Positions 7,421 through 15,804 of a DNA stretch of 18,975 nucleotides are shown piece by piece; position 1 is the first letter of the stretch, and each line of letters begins with the position of its first letter. The notes under the pieces were generated by a model, which made no database searches, was not told the origin of the DNA, and saw only the letters and a program-made list of their open reading frames with translations. A program made the position numbers and the translations under genes. The stretch is from assembly GCA_020845495.1 (NCBI GenBank), contig JADLFM010000032.1, positions 1-18,975 on the forward strand, in the 5' to 3' direction. The stretch comes from Chloroflexota bacterium. Its GTDB lineage: Bacteria > Chloroflexota > UBA6077 > JACCZL01.

Positions 7421-7427
7421 CGTTGCG

Positions 7428-8129
7428 ATGAACCCTGGCATCTTGCTCGTCGACGACGACGCGCTACTCGTCAAGTCCCTTGCGTTCCTGCTCCGCCAGG
7501 AAGGCTACGATGCCCGTGCTGAATCGCCGGCCTGTACGGCCATCGAGGCGGTCAAGCAGAGCCCGCCCGACCTCATCTTGCTCGACGTCGGCCTACCCGA
7601 TCTGAGCGGCGTCGAAGCATGCCGGCGGCTCCGTCAGACCTGGGCCGGCCCGATCATCATGCTGACCGGGCGGCGGCACGATACCGACAAGGTGATCGGG
7701 CTGGACGCCGGCGCCGACGACTACGTCGTCAAGCCGTTCGTGACCAGCGAACTCCTGGCCAGGATCCGGGCGGCGCTGCGGCGCTGCCGGCAACGAGCAC
7801 GTGGGGCAGGGAACGGGGCGATCATCGTCGGCGGAATCCGGCTCGACCCAGGTGCGCGCAAAGTCTGGGTCAACGGGCAACCTGTCGCCATGTCGCCGCG
7901 CGAATTCGACGTGCTGACGCTCCTGGCCGAACGAGTCGGCAGGGCCGTGCCTCGGCAGGCCATCCTCGACCGGGCCTGGGGGTCAGACTTCGTGGGCGAT
8001 GCAGGGGCGCTCGACGTGTACATTCGCGCGATCCGGAAGAAGATCGAGCCCGAACCAGATCAGCCCACGTATCTCCAGACGCTCCGAGGCATCGGCTACC
8101 GGCTCGAAGCGCCCGAAGATGCCGAGTAG
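7428..8129 (+). CDS. OmpR/PhoB-family two-component response regulator
   Basis: Cytoplasmic transcription factor switched by phosphorylation; 233 residues, the normal length. The receiver domain (~4-118) has the acidic pair D10-D11, phospho-acceptor D53 in LILLDVGLPD, T80 in IIMLTGR and K102 in VVKPF. A winged-helix effector domain of the OmpR type follows (~130-227), with the MSPREFDVL stretch, LDVYIRAIRKKIE and the closing LQTLRGIGYRL. All active-site residues are present. The start is set by AGGAG seven bases upstream. Its 3' end overlaps the kinase gene by 11 bases, so the two are a translationally coupled pair. Target genes cannot be deduced; no diagnostic neighbour suggests the stimulus. 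Confidence 0.94.
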   Translation: MNPGILLVDDDALLVKSLAFLLRQEGYDARAESPACTAIEAVKQSPPDLILLDVGLPDLSGVEACRRLRQTWAGPIIMLTGRRHDTDKVIGLDAGADDYVVKPFVTSELLARIRAALRRCRQRARGAGNGAIIVGGIRLDPGARKVWVNGQPVAMSPREFDVLTLLAERVGRAVPRQAILDRAWGSDFVGDAGALDVYIRAIRKKIEPEPDQPTYLQTLRGIGYRLEAPEDAE

Positions 8130-9678
8130 CCTCCGCGCCCGCCTGAGCATCGCCTTCAGCGGACTTACGCTGCTGGCCGTGGCGCTGTTTGCCCTCGTCG
8201 TGGCCGGCGTCCTCGAACGACTGCTGATCGAGCGGCTGAGCGAGGACCTCGAGGTCCAGGCGTATCTCGTCGCTGGCCACGTGGCAACCGACCTCGCGGC
8301 CGGCGACATCGATGCCATTCAGACCGTGCTCACCGACCTCGACGGACGCACCTCAGCACGCGCGCTGATCGTCGACGCCCGCCGTCGCCAGGTCGCAGCT
8401 TCGGAGGCCGGGGACCGCCATGCGCTTGGGCTTCCATCGGAGAAGGCCGGTTTGCTCCGAGCGCTTCAGGGTGAGCCGGTTCGACGCGTGCTCGAACGGG
8501 GGCGCGATGACGACGAACTGTTGTACGTCGCCGTGCCGGTCGTGGCGAACGGGCAGGTCGTCGGCGCGGTCCGCCTTGCCTACCAGATCGAAGACCTTCA
8601 AGGAACGCTCGATCGCCTGAACCTGGGGATCGCCCTCGGCGCGGTAGCGATCGCCATCGCGGCCGGACTGCTTGCCTTATTCTTCGCCGCCTCGATCAGT
8701 GCGCCGATCCGTGCCCTCAGCCGGGCGACCCAGGCGTTGGCGGCCGGCGATCTGGATCAGCAGGTCGCGGTCAGTGGCAAAGACGAGGTCGGCCAGCTTG
8801 GCATAGCGTTCAATGATCTGGCAGCACGACTCGCCGAGCTCGAGACGGCACGCCGCGAACTCGCCGCCGATGTCTCGCACGAGCTTCGTGGCCTGGCCGG
8901 TGCGATGCAAACGGCGATCCAGGCGCTGCATCAGGGAGCTAGCCGCGATCCCGATCTCGAGCGTGAACTGATGGGAGGGCTGACTGGCCATGCGGACCGG
9001 CTCGTCCGGCTGGCCGACGACTTGCGCGAGCTTGGACGGGTCCGTTCTGGCTGGCTCTCGATCCAGCCAGAACCGGTCTCCCTCGCGGTGGTTGCCCGGC
9101 AGGCCGTGTCCGAGTGGACTGCCGAAGCAGGACGGCGACACGTCCGGATCGGTGTCGACGTCAGCCGCGACGACCCGGCCATCGTCGATGGGGACCGAGA
9201 TCGCCTCGTGCAGGTCTGCGGCAACCTGATCGAGAACGCTCTGAAGTACGCGGCGAACGGCGGCCGTATTCAGGTCGCGGTGGCGGCCGGCGAAGCCACG
9301 CACACGCTCACCGTCGAGGACAACGGACCGGGCATCCCGCCGTCCGCGCTGCCGTCCATCTTCCGGCGCTCCTACCGGGTCGAAGGACGGTCGAGCGACG
9401 GTCCGGGCGGGATGGGGCTCGGGTTGGCGATCGTCGACCGGGTGATTCGTGCCCACGGCGGGGACGTAAGCGCCAGCAACGCTCAAAGCCCGGCCCACGG
9501 CGCCGTCTTCACGATCCGCCTGCCCGCCTACTGCGAGCCTGCCGGCCGCGAGCCTGTCGACGACGAACTCGCCGTCCACGAGTCTGCCGGCCGCGACGTG
9601 TCCGTCCACGCGGCGCCTGCCGCCGACACCAACGGCGAGGCGAGCACGTCGATCGGCAACCTGGCTCGCTCCTCCTGA
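8119..9678 (+). CDS. Membrane sensor histidine kinase (HAMP-HisKA-HATPase) with an altered H-box
   Basis: Partner of the upstream regulator; 519 residues. TM1 is at ~9-30, an extracytoplasmic sensor region of ~140 residues follows, TM2 is at ~171-190, then a HAMP domain (~190-243, with SISAPIRAL and KDEVGQLG), the dimerisation/phospho-acceptor helix with H254 in DVSHELRGLAG, and a catalytic domain with the N-box (NLIENALKYA, 369-378), DNGPGIP (401-407) and GGMGLGL (430-436). The H-box normally reads HE-L-R-T-P-L; here Thr-Pro is replaced, with Gly258 at the position usually Thr. Residues ~472-519 are an extra Ala/Asp/Glu-rich tail with a repeated AGRE/AGRD-like element. The ATG at 8119 overlaps the regulator by 11 bases. 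An in-frame extension back to 7999 only shadows the regulator. The signal sensed is unknown. Confidence 0.92.
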   Translation: MPSSLRARLSIAFSGLTLLAVALFALVVAGVLERLLIERLSEDLEVQAYLVAGHVATDLAAGDIDAIQTVLTDLDGRTSARALIVDARRRQVAASEAGDRHALGLPSEKAGLLRALQGEPVRRVLERGRDDDELLYVAVPVVANGQVVGAVRLAYQIEDLQGTLDRLNLGIALGAVAIAIAAGLLALFFAASISAPIRALSRATQALAAGDLDQQVAVSGKDEVGQLGIAFNDLAARLAELETARRELAADVSHELRGLAGAMQTAIQALHQGASRDPDLERELMGGLTGHADRLVRLADDLRELGRVRSGWLSIQPEPVSLAVVARQAVSEWTAEAGRRHVRIGVDVSRDDPAIVDGDRDRLVQVCGNLIENALKYAANGGRIQVAVAAGEATHTLTVEDNGPGIPPSALPSIFRRSYRVEGRSSDGPGGMGLGLAIVDRVIRAHGGDVSASNAQSPAHGAVFTIRLPAYCEPAGREPVDDELAVHESAGRDVSVHAAPAADTNGEASTSIGNLARSS

Positions 9679-9689
9679 ACCTGCCGGCG

Positions 9690-10613
9690 CTACAGGGCCG
9701 GATCGGCGAGGCCAAGGAAGCGCAGCAGGCCGTGCGCGAGGCCGCGCGCCGACGCCTCCGGATCGCCGATCAGCACCTGTCGGTCGGCAGCACTGGTCAG
9801 GAAGCCGGTTTCGAGGATCATGCTCGGCGTGCCGGGCGCGATGGCGTGGCAGTAGCGCCGACTGTTGAAGGCGTAGTACGCCGTCATCCGCCGCGACGGC
9901 CCGACCGGATCGATGGGCAAGAGCGTCTGCTCGCCGTAGCTCTCTGCGACGTCCGCCATCAACCGATCGTCCGCCTCCGGCGTCGCCGACCAGACGGCGC
10001 GTCCGAGTTTGTAGCCGCGCATCTGGCCGCTCGCGTCACCGTCGGCGTGGATCGAGACGAACGCATGCGCCTGGTAGTCCACCGGAATAGTCGCCGGCAG
10101 CAGGTCGACGTCCACGTCGGCAGCCCGGAGCAGGTCGGCGGCCCGTTGAGCGATCTCCAGGTTGACTTCCCACTCGGCTTTGCCCCCGCCGACCGCCCCC
10201 GGCCCGACCCCGATCAACTCTTGCGGCATCTCCTCGATGCGCCAGTGTCCGGCCTGGAGCCCCACGCGCTTCCGGCCTACCGGATTGAAGACCTCGGCTG
10301 GTGGGAGCGGCTCTCGATAGCGCGCCCAGAATCCGCCGGCGCCGGGCGTGCCCGGACTGGGGAGAGGCGGCTGTGGGTCGCGGACACATGCCGGCTCGGC
10401 GACCGGCCCTTCCGCCACCACGCCAGCCAGAGCGGCCGTCCCCGCCAGAGTAACACGGGCAACGGGTTCGGCCGTCAGCACGGGCGGCTCGCTCGGTACG
10501 TTGGCGAGCGCGACCGTTGCCGCCAGCCCGGTGGGCAAGAGCAGGGCCAGCATAACGACGGAGGCCAGCAGGGCACGCAGCGTAGCTCTCAGCGTGGGAC
10601 GCATCGGGGTCAT
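9690..10613 (-). CDS. Secreted N-acetylmuramoyl-L-alanine amidase (Amidase_3 family)
   Basis: Zinc hydrolase that cuts the bond between MurNAc and the peptide stem of peptidoglycan, outside the cytoplasmic membrane. 307 residues. The N-terminus has a basic start and a hydrophobic stretch (~13-37), likely a signal peptide with a cut near ALA-N. A Pro-rich linker runs to ~115. The catalytic domain begins at RVGLQAGHW: zinc ligands H123, E147 (KAEWEVN) and H189 (FVSIHAD), and catalytic E268 in MILETGFL. All four key residues are present. I chose the ATG at 10611-10613; an in-frame ATG four codons downstream is possible, and neither has a strong ribosome-binding site. It converges on the kinase gene with 11 bases between stops. 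A cell-wall growth, daughter-cell separation or turnover role is likely. Confidence 0.9.
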   Translation of the reverse strand: MTPMRPTLRATLRALLASVVMLALLLPTGLAATVALANVPSEPPVLTAEPVARVTLAGTAALAGVVAEGPVAEPACVRDPQPPLPSPGTPGAGGFWARYREPLPPAEVFNPVGRKRVGLQAGHWRIEEMPQELIGVGPGAVGGGKAEWEVNLEIAQRAADLLRAADVDVDLLPATIPVDYQAHAFVSIHADGDASGQMRGYKLGRAVWSATPEADDRLMADVAESYGEQTLLPIDPVGPSRRMTAYYAFNSRRYCHAIAPGTPSMILETGFLTSAADRQVLIGDPEASARGLAHGLLRFLGLADPAL

Positions 10614-10837
10614 TCCAGAGGGTCGGTCTTGCCTGAGTACAGGTCAGCGTCTCGGGGGTGCGCGACCTGATACATACGAAGCACGACGGAGAACGGAGCC
10701 ACCGGCACGAGCCGCGCCCATCCCGCGCAGCAGCATTGTGCCGGCAGCCCGACCCGCTCAGCAGGAATTTTGGGCACCCCGTGCAACACGGGCTCAATCG
10801 GGCGCCACCTGCCTGGCGGGCGCCCCCTGTCAGGCAG
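10614..10837 (-). terminator. Hairpin at the end of the cupin gene and spacer before the amidase
   Basis: Perfect 8-bp arms at 10807-10814 and 10830-10837, with a loop that itself contains GGGCGCCC. The outer arm includes the cupin stop codon. There is no T-run, so factor-independent termination is uncertain. The rest of the 216-base spacer shows no gene; the amidase promoter may lie here. Confidence 0.35.
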
Positions 10838-11261
10838 GCGTCCCCTTGACGTCGGACTCGCTCAGACTCGGCTGCCCCTGCCAGGTGAGCTTGACTGTGC
10901 CGGTCCGCGTCGGCAAGCGATTGCCGTTGTCGTCGTAGAAGGTGTGGGTCGGCTCTCGGTGCGGCGTGAGCGTCAGGAAGTAGACGCATGGCTCGTCGCC
11001 AGCGCAGCTTACCCGGTGCTTCTCGTGTGGGTACGCTACGACGGCCTGCCCTGGTGTCGCGATGACGACTCGGTCGTCGAACTCGAAGCGGACCTTGCCC
11101 TCGATGACGACCCAGGTCTCGATTCCGTCCGATTCCTCGTGGCTGTGGAAGCCGCCGAGCGGATCGTCAGGCTTGCGCTGCAAGAAGCGGGCACGCACGT
11201 CAGGAACCGCGATGATCGTCCCCGTCGGATCGTCGCGCCAGTCGAACACACGAGCCGGCAT
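10830..11261 (-). CDS. Small single-domain cupin protein
   Basis: 143 residues, predicted cytoplasmic, with one conserved beta-barrel (Cupin_2 type). Motif 1 is GGFHSHEESDGIETWVVIEG, giving probable metal ligands H39, H41 and E48; motif 2 is GQAVVAYPHEKHRV, giving H82. All four ligands of a metal-binding cupin are thus present. The C-terminal ~45 residues (THTFYDDNGNRLPTRTG and onwards) are an extension without a recognised motif. The substrate is unknown; such proteins include dioxygenases, isomerases and sugar- or hormone-like-molecule binders. The start at 11261 is preceded by GGGAGG at a good distance; a frame open to 11309 adds residues without support. It lies 102 bases after the CAP-protein gene on the same strand and may share its transcript. 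Confidence 0.85.
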   Translation of the reverse strand: MPARVFDWRDDPTGTIIAVPDVRARFLQRKPDDPLGGFHSHEESDGIETWVVIEGKVRFEFDDRVVIATPGQAVVAYPHEKHRVSCAGDEPCVYFLTLTPHREPTHTFYDDNGNRLPTRTGTVKLTWQGQPSLSESDVKGTPA

Positions 11262-11266
11262 TGGTA

Positions 11267-11272
11267 CCTCCC
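11267..11272 (-). promoter_or_regulatory. Ribosome-binding site fixing the cupin start
   Basis: On the minus strand GGGAGG stands five bases before the ATG at 11261. It favours this start over the upstream one at 11309. Confidence 0.75.
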
Positions 11273-11363
11273 GAACGAGCGCGTTCGTCGCACTCGGCGG
11301 CAGTATCAACGCTCAGGCGCATCGGGTCAACCGCGCCGATCGGTGGATGCGCCCGCACCTCGT

Positions 11364-13835
11364 CTACTGGGCGCGCGTGGTGAACGACCATGCGACGCTC
11401 GGGCCGTTCGTCCAGGCCATCCGCACGGTGTAGCGCGTCCCCGGCTCCAGCGGCTCGCGTGGCACGAGGGTGGGGTTCCCGAAGGCATCTACGAGCGCAG
11501 CCGCTACCGGCCGGCCATCCTCACCTCCGACCGTCAGTTGAGCGGTGGTCGGCAGGCCCGTCGGGCGGATCGTCCCGAGCAGGAGCGTGATCGGGTAGCC
11601 AAATGAGCCGTTGTTGCCGCTCGCCTCGGCGTAGTCGTCGCAGACGCAGCGGGTTGGGACGTCGGTCGCGCCGGAGGCCGGGAACCAGCCGGAGGCGTTG
11701 GCGACGTCCCGGCGCCCACCTAAGTCGAGCACGGCGCTCGTGGCGCTTCCCGCCGAGTGCTGGCCGTAACCGACGAGTTGGGCGCTGAGATCGAGGACCA
11801 GCGCACGATGATAGACGCTGTTGAGCCAGCCCTGAACGACCTGTTCGGGCTCAGCGGTCCCAAGGGCCATCACCTCTCCGATTCGCTCGATCGATCCCCG
11901 TCCGCCGCTGGCTCGCGCGACGCGCGCTGCCGGCGTCTCGCCCACGAAGAGCGGGGTCTGTGGAGACTGGAAGTTCCCCTCGGTCTGGCCGGTCGCCACG
12001 TCGTACTGGGCGTGCAGCCAGGCTGCCATGTCGAGCGTCGCCTGACGCCCGAGCGGCAGGGCGCCGGCCTGAGCGCGGGCGGTGTTGATCGCAGTCAGGG
12101 CACGCACCGCCAGTTTCTCCTGGGCCGACGGCTCACGTGGCGCGGGCTGCTCGGCCGGAGCCGGCGAAGCGGCCGGGGCAGGAGCAGCGTCATCGTCACG
12201 AGCAGCGCCGTCCGGGGGGCGCTGAGCGGCCCGCGGCGGGAGCGGAGTGCGGGTACCGGACTCGGCGAGGATCGGGGCCGGGCCGCTCTGGCGTGGTGCG
12301 GCAGCCTGGGCCGGCGTTCGAGGCTGCGTCGAACCCGGGGCAGCCTCCGCCTGTCGAGCCGGGCCGGCCGGCGCCTGGGTCGGGGCACTCGTTGGCGGTG
12401 GTACCGGCGTGTTGGCGGCCGGAGGAACCGGCGTCGGTGCCCACTGAATCGACGGCGCAGCCGGGATCAGCGGCGCGACTGGATTCGGCGCGCTCGGCTG
12501 GCCATTCCCTGAGGGTGGATAACCGGTAGTCGGGATCGTGGAGGTATATGGGCTCTGGGTCGGCGTGACCACAATGACGATCTGCCAGGGCGTCGCGGTC
12601 GGCTCTGGAGTGGGCGTCTTGGTGGGACGTTGTGTTGGTTCTGGCGTGGCAGTTACGACGACAGGCGTAATCACGATTTGGGCCGGCAGGATCGGCGTTG
12701 CCGTGGCGGGAATCGGCGTAGCAGGGGCCGGCGTGGCAGGGATCGATGTAGCGGTAGGAGGGATCGTCGTCGCAGTTGGCGGCACAGCCGTTGGCGGAAC
12801 CGGGGTGGCGGTTGGCGGGATAGCGGTTGCAGGGATCGGTGTCGGCGGCGCCGGCGTTGGCAGCACAGACGTCGGCGGAACCCTTGTGGCAGTCGCCGGG
12901 ACGCTTGTCGGGGTCACGTCAGCCGGGCGGGCGCCGGGCGTCGGCGTGACGGCACTGGCCCGTGCGGTCGGCTCGGCAGCGGGGCTGGCGAACGCAGCCG
13001 GCGCGCTGTCGATGATCCGGAGCATCAGGCGATCGTCGCGGGGCACGAGGTTGAAGAAGGCACCCCCCCGATGCTCGTCCGCGCCAGGGGCAGCCTCGGC
13101 AACGACGTCCGCATGTAGGCTGAGAGCTGCCTTCGCATCAGACGGCTCCGCGAGAGCCTCCACGGCAGGCCCTACGGCAGGCCCCACGGCAAGAGCGGCG
13201 GCGAGAGTCGCGGCGGCGGGAGTCGCGTCGGCGTGGCTCCGCGCCTGCGCCATGGCTGCATCCCCATCGAGGAACGGTACGGCGCCCCCGAGGGCCATCC
13301 GCCGCACGCCGTCCACGGTCACGACCGCTCGACCGGCTCGGCGGAGGGCACGGACGGCCGCGCTGGCGACAGTACCACCAGTGCTGCCACCCTCGGTGGG
13401 AGCCGAGGCAATCGTGCCAGCGCTCGGCGTGGGGGAGCGCGGCACGCCGCCAAGCTGCTGGATCAGCGTCACCCGGCTCTGACGGGGCGCTTCGACGGTC
13501 CGGCGGTCCGGGGACGCCGAGGCCACCTCGCGCGACCCGAGGAGAGAGACACCCAGCGTCAGCAACACGCTCGTGACGACGCCGAGCACCCCAAGGATGA
13601 CCCAGCGCCGAGCAGCAGGATCCGCAGCCAGTGGCGCCGGGCGGACCGGCTCCTTCTGGGCTGCCGGCCGTAGCGTGGTGGCAGCGGCGATCGGCGCAGG
13701 CGTTGTCCTCGGCGATGTCGCCGGCGTTGCCGAGGCGCCGCCAGGCCGCTGAGTTGGGGCTGGCCGCCCGGTCACCGGGCGAGGCGACAGGCGGCGCACA
13801 GTTCGAGGGTAGGGGGAGTAGGTTTGACCAGCCAT
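11364..13835 (-). CDS. Membrane-anchored CAP/SCP-domain protein with a long Pro/Thr-rich spacer
   Basis: 823 residues. Residues 1-77 are Pro/Arg/Thr-rich and basic, probably cytoplasmic; 78-99 are one membrane helix (VILGVLGVVTSVLLTLGV); ~100-290 are Ala-rich with no domain I recognise; ~292-445 are irregular PPTAT / PATATP-like repeats; ~445-570 remain Pro/Ala-rich. A CAP (SCP-like) domain follows (~571-708), with INTARAQAGALPLGRQATLDMA, a conserved His in LHAQY, GEVMALG, and WLNSVYHRALVLD. The C-terminus (~710-823) is a beta-sandwich-like module, GATDVP, GYPITL, REPLEPGTRYTVRM and WSFTTR, which often accompanies CAP domains in environmental bacteria (from memory). Adjacent Cys in RCVCDD might form a disulfide or bind metal. 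Overall it looks like a domain held far from the membrane on a stalk. GGAG five bases upstream supports the start. The biochemical role of bacterial CAP proteins is mostly unknown. Confidence 0.88.
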   Translation of the reverse strand: MAGQTYSPYPRTVRRLSPRPVTGRPAPTQRPGGASATPATSPRTTPAPIAAATTLRPAAQKEPVRPAPLAADPAARRWVILGVLGVVTSVLLTLGVSLLGSREVASASPDRRTVEAPRQSRVTLIQQLGGVPRSPTPSAGTIASAPTEGGSTGGTVASAAVRALRRAGRAVVTVDGVRRMALGGAVPFLDGDAAMAQARSHADATPAAATLAAALAVGPAVGPAVEALAEPSDAKAALSLHADVVAEAAPGADEHRGGAFFNLVPRDDRLMLRIIDSAPAAFASPAAEPTARASAVTPTPGARPADVTPTSVPATATRVPPTSVLPTPAPPTPIPATAIPPTATPVPPTAVPPTATTIPPTATSIPATPAPATPIPATATPILPAQIVITPVVVTATPEPTQRPTKTPTPEPTATPWQIVIVVTPTQSPYTSTIPTTGYPPSGNGQPSAPNPVAPLIPAAPSIQWAPTPVPPAANTPVPPPTSAPTQAPAGPARQAEAAPGSTQPRTPAQAAAPRQSGPAPILAESGTRTPLPPRAAQRPPDGAARDDDAAPAPAASPAPAEQPAPREPSAQEKLAVRALTAINTARAQAGALPLGRQATLDMAAWLHAQYDVATGQTEGNFQSPQTPLFVGETPAARVARASGGRGSIERIGEVMALGTAEPEQVVQGWLNSVYHRALVLDLSAQLVGYGQHSAGSATSAVLDLGGRRDVANASGWFPASGATDVPTRCVCDDYAEASGNNGSFGYPITLLLGTIRPTGLPTTAQLTVGGEDGRPVAAALVDAFGNPTLVPREPLEPGTRYTVRMAWTNGPSVAWSFTTRAQ
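12500..12960 (-). repeat. Irregular Pro/Thr-rich coding repeat in the CAP protein
   Basis: Encodes residues ~292-445: degenerate 6-8 residue units such as IPPTAT, VPPTAV, IPATPAP. On the plus strand the same bases read as an artificial Gly/Val-rich frame. It probably forms an extended, flexible cell-wall-spanning stalk. Confidence 0.8.
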
Positions 13836-14026
13836 GACCGCTCCACGCGGGCCGTGTCCCGGTTCGCCTCTGGATCGTACCGGCAGCCCGGTGGGTCGGA
13901 TGAGAGTCGGAGGTCCCGGTACGGGGAGCCAGGGGTACCGTCACCTGGCAGACGTCTGGCCTTCATCCCCGCCGCAGGGCAATTTGACAGGGCGCCTCTG
14001 CCGCGCACCTGTTGCGGCAGAACCCG
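13836..14026 (-). terminator. Hairpin after fhs, in the spacer before the CAP-protein gene
   Basis: Perfect 8-bp arms (13997-14004 and 14014-14021) with a 9-base loop start five bases past the fhs stop codon. No T-run follows, so it may end transcription weakly or protect the 3' end. The remaining bases of the 191-base spacer hold no gene; the CAP promoter could lie here. Confidence 0.4.
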
Positions 14027-15760
14027 TCAGAAGAGGCCGACGATGCGGCCCTCGTCGTCCAGGTCGACGTCCTGGTAGGCCGCGCGGGTCGGCAACCCTG
14101 GCATGGTCATGATCTCGCCGGCAATCGGCGTGAGGAACCCGGCCCCAGCGTAGGCCCGAACCTCACGAATCGCGATCCGAAACCCGGCCGGCCGCCCCGT
14201 CTTGTGCGGGTCGTCCGAGAGTGAGAGCGGCGTCTTGGCGATGCAGATTGGCAGGTTGCTCCACCCCTGCTCGGTATAGCGCGCGATCTGCTTCCTCGCC
14301 GCCGGCAAGATATCGACGCCATCAGCACCGTAGAAGCGGGTGGCGACCGTCTCGATCTTGTCCGCAATGCTCGCATCCAATGGGTAGAGGAAACGGGGCC
14401 GCGCCGTCTCGGACTCGGCGGCAGCAATCACTGCTCGGCCAAGGTCGAGGCCGCCAGCGCTACCACGCGCGAAGACGTCGCTGACCTGCGCGTCGAGCGC
14501 GCCGGCGCGCAGCGAGGCAGCTCGGATCGCCGCCAACTCGGCCGGCGTATCGGTCGCGAAGCGGTTGATCGCCACAACGACAGGCACGCCGAGGCTGCGC
14601 ACATTCTCGATGTGCTTCTCCAGGTTCGGCAACCCCAGCGTGACCGCCTCGAGGTCTTCCCGTTCAAGGGCCGGATCGAGCGGCTTGCCCGGCGCCACCC
14701 GGTAGCGTCCGGAATGGACCTTCAGTGCCCGGACCGTGCAGACCAACACGGCGGCATCGGGTAGCAGCCCGGAGGCCCGGCACTTGATATCCATAAACTT
14801 CTCGAAGCCCATATCGGCGGCGAACCCGCTCTCGGTTACCACGTAGTCGGCAAGCTTCAAGGCCAGCAGGTCCGCCAGGACGCTCGAATTGCCGTGGGCG
14901 ATGTTCGCGAACGGCCCCGTATGCACCAGCATCGGAGTGTGCTCGGTCGTCTGAAGCAGGTTCGGGTGGATCGCGTCCTTCAGGAGGACGGCCATGGCAC
15001 CGGCCGCCCGCAGGTCGTCGGCAGTGACAGACCGGCCCCCCCGAGTCGTTCCGACGACGATGGCGCCGAGCCGCCGTCGTAGCTCGCGCAGATCGCGCGA
15101 CAGGCCGAGGATCGCCATCACCTCGGAGGCGACAGCGATATCGAAGCGGGTTTCGCGGGGCAGGCCGTTCTGGCGCCCGCCCAGCCCGACGACAATCTGG
15201 CGCAAGGCGCGGTCGTTGACGTCGACGACGCGAGGCCAGGAGATCGAGAGCGGATCGAGGTCGAGAGCATTGCCGTGTGCGAGGTGCGCGTCGATGACGG
15301 CGGCGAGAAGATTGTGGGCGAGGGCCACCGCGTGATTGTCGCCGGTCAGATGGAGGTTCAAATCCTCCATCGGCAGCACCTGACTGTACCCGCCTCCGGC
15401 CGCTCCTCCCTTGATACCGAACACTGGCCCGAGCGAGGGCTGGCGAATCGTGCCGACCGTGCGCCTGCCAAGCGCGTTGAGCGCCATGGACAGGCCGACG
15501 ACGGTGAGCGACTTGCCTTCGCCAAGGGGCGTCGGAGTAATGGCGGTGACGTCGATATAGCGGCCGTTCGGGCGGTCCTTGACGCGCGCCCAGAGCCGGT
15601 CGCTCTCGAGCTTGGCGATGGCTCGCCCGTAGGGGATCAGTTCATCGACCTGGATGCCGAGCTTTTCGGCAATCTCGGCGATCGGACGGAGCCGGATCGA
15701 CCGGGCGATCTCCAGGTTCGCGTGGTGGGCATCACTGGGGGGTACGTCAGACATGCTCAT
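14027..15760 (-). CDS. fhs: Formate--tetrahydrofolate ligase (10-formyl-THF synthetase)
   Basis: Cytoplasmic enzyme joining formate to tetrahydrofolate at the cost of ATP, feeding 10-formyl-THF into purine synthesis and one-carbon metabolism; it can run in reverse to make ATP. 577 residues, slightly above the usual ~555. The family P-loop TPTPLGEGKS is at 75-84, followed by the signatures RQPSLGPVFGIKGGAAGGGY (106-125) and NLHLTGD, a NDRALRQIVVGLGG stretch, GNSSVLADLLALKLADYVVTE, and the closing GEIMTMPGLP and GRIVGLF. The domain is complete, with no frameshift. The RQPS variant (rather than REPS) is known in other members. No fold or cyclohydrolase gene is adjacent. The start is ATG at 15760 or at 15754; the upstream sequence has no strong ribosome-binding site. 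The 5' leader contains two stem-loops. Confidence 0.96.
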   Translation of the reverse strand: MSMSDVPPSDAHHANLEIARSIRLRPIAEIAEKLGIQVDELIPYGRAIAKLESDRLWARVKDRPNGRYIDVTAITPTPLGEGKSLTVVGLSMALNALGRRTVGTIRQPSLGPVFGIKGGAAGGGYSQVLPMEDLNLHLTGDNHAVALAHNLLAAVIDAHLAHGNALDLDPLSISWPRVVDVNDRALRQIVVGLGGRQNGLPRETRFDIAVASEVMAILGLSRDLRELRRRLGAIVVGTTRGGRSVTADDLRAAGAMAVLLKDAIHPNLLQTTEHTPMLVHTGPFANIAHGNSSVLADLLALKLADYVVTESGFAADMGFEKFMDIKCRASGLLPDAAVLVCTVRALKVHSGRYRVAPGKPLDPALEREDLEAVTLGLPNLEKHIENVRSLGVPVVVAINRFATDTPAELAAIRAASLRAGALDAQVSDVFARGSAGGLDLGRAVIAAAESETARPRFLYPLDASIADKIETVATRFYGADGVDILPAARKQIARYTEQGWSNLPICIAKTPLSLSDDPHKTGRPAGFRIAIREVRAYAGAGFLTPIAGEIMTMPGLPTRAAYQDVDLDDEGRIVGLF

Positions 15761-15804
15761 AGGTATGACACAAACAAGAATGGCGCCAAGAATGGCACAG
15801 AGAA

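Larger units (their letters stand above)
7053..7427. other. Intergenic region without a gene, holding a large palindrome and a direct repeat
   Basis: 375 bases between the secreted protein and the response regulator. It contains the 54-bp palindrome (7119-7172) and a tandem 9-bp repeat (7297-7314) followed by a GATAAT box. A frame runs through from 7116 into the response regulator, but its first part encodes only the palindrome and low-quality sequence, so I do not count it as coding. Confidence 0.65.

Noticed and set aside
7116..7427. N-terminal extension of the response regulator by ~100 residues
   Set aside because: The extension translates the intergenic palindrome; a receiver domain starts right after the ATG at 7428, which has its own ribosome-binding site.
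9114..10670. 518-residue plus-strand frame across the kinase end and the amidase
   Set aside because: It runs out of frame through the kinase and antisense to the amidase, both well supported. Its translation is Arg/Pro-rich with no motif, as expected of shadow frames in GC-rich DNA.
12538..13482. Plus-strand Gly/Val-rich frame of 314 residues resembling a repeat protein
   Set aside because: It is the reverse complement of the Pro/Thr-rich stalk of the CAP protein; the repetitive look comes from that coding repeat.
15440..15446. Gln107 in place of the Glu of the REPSLGP motif of formate--THF ligase
   Set aside because: I first took it for a lost monovalent-cation ligand, but RQPS is also found in eukaryotic C1-THF synthase and other bacterial members, so it is a normal subfamily variant.
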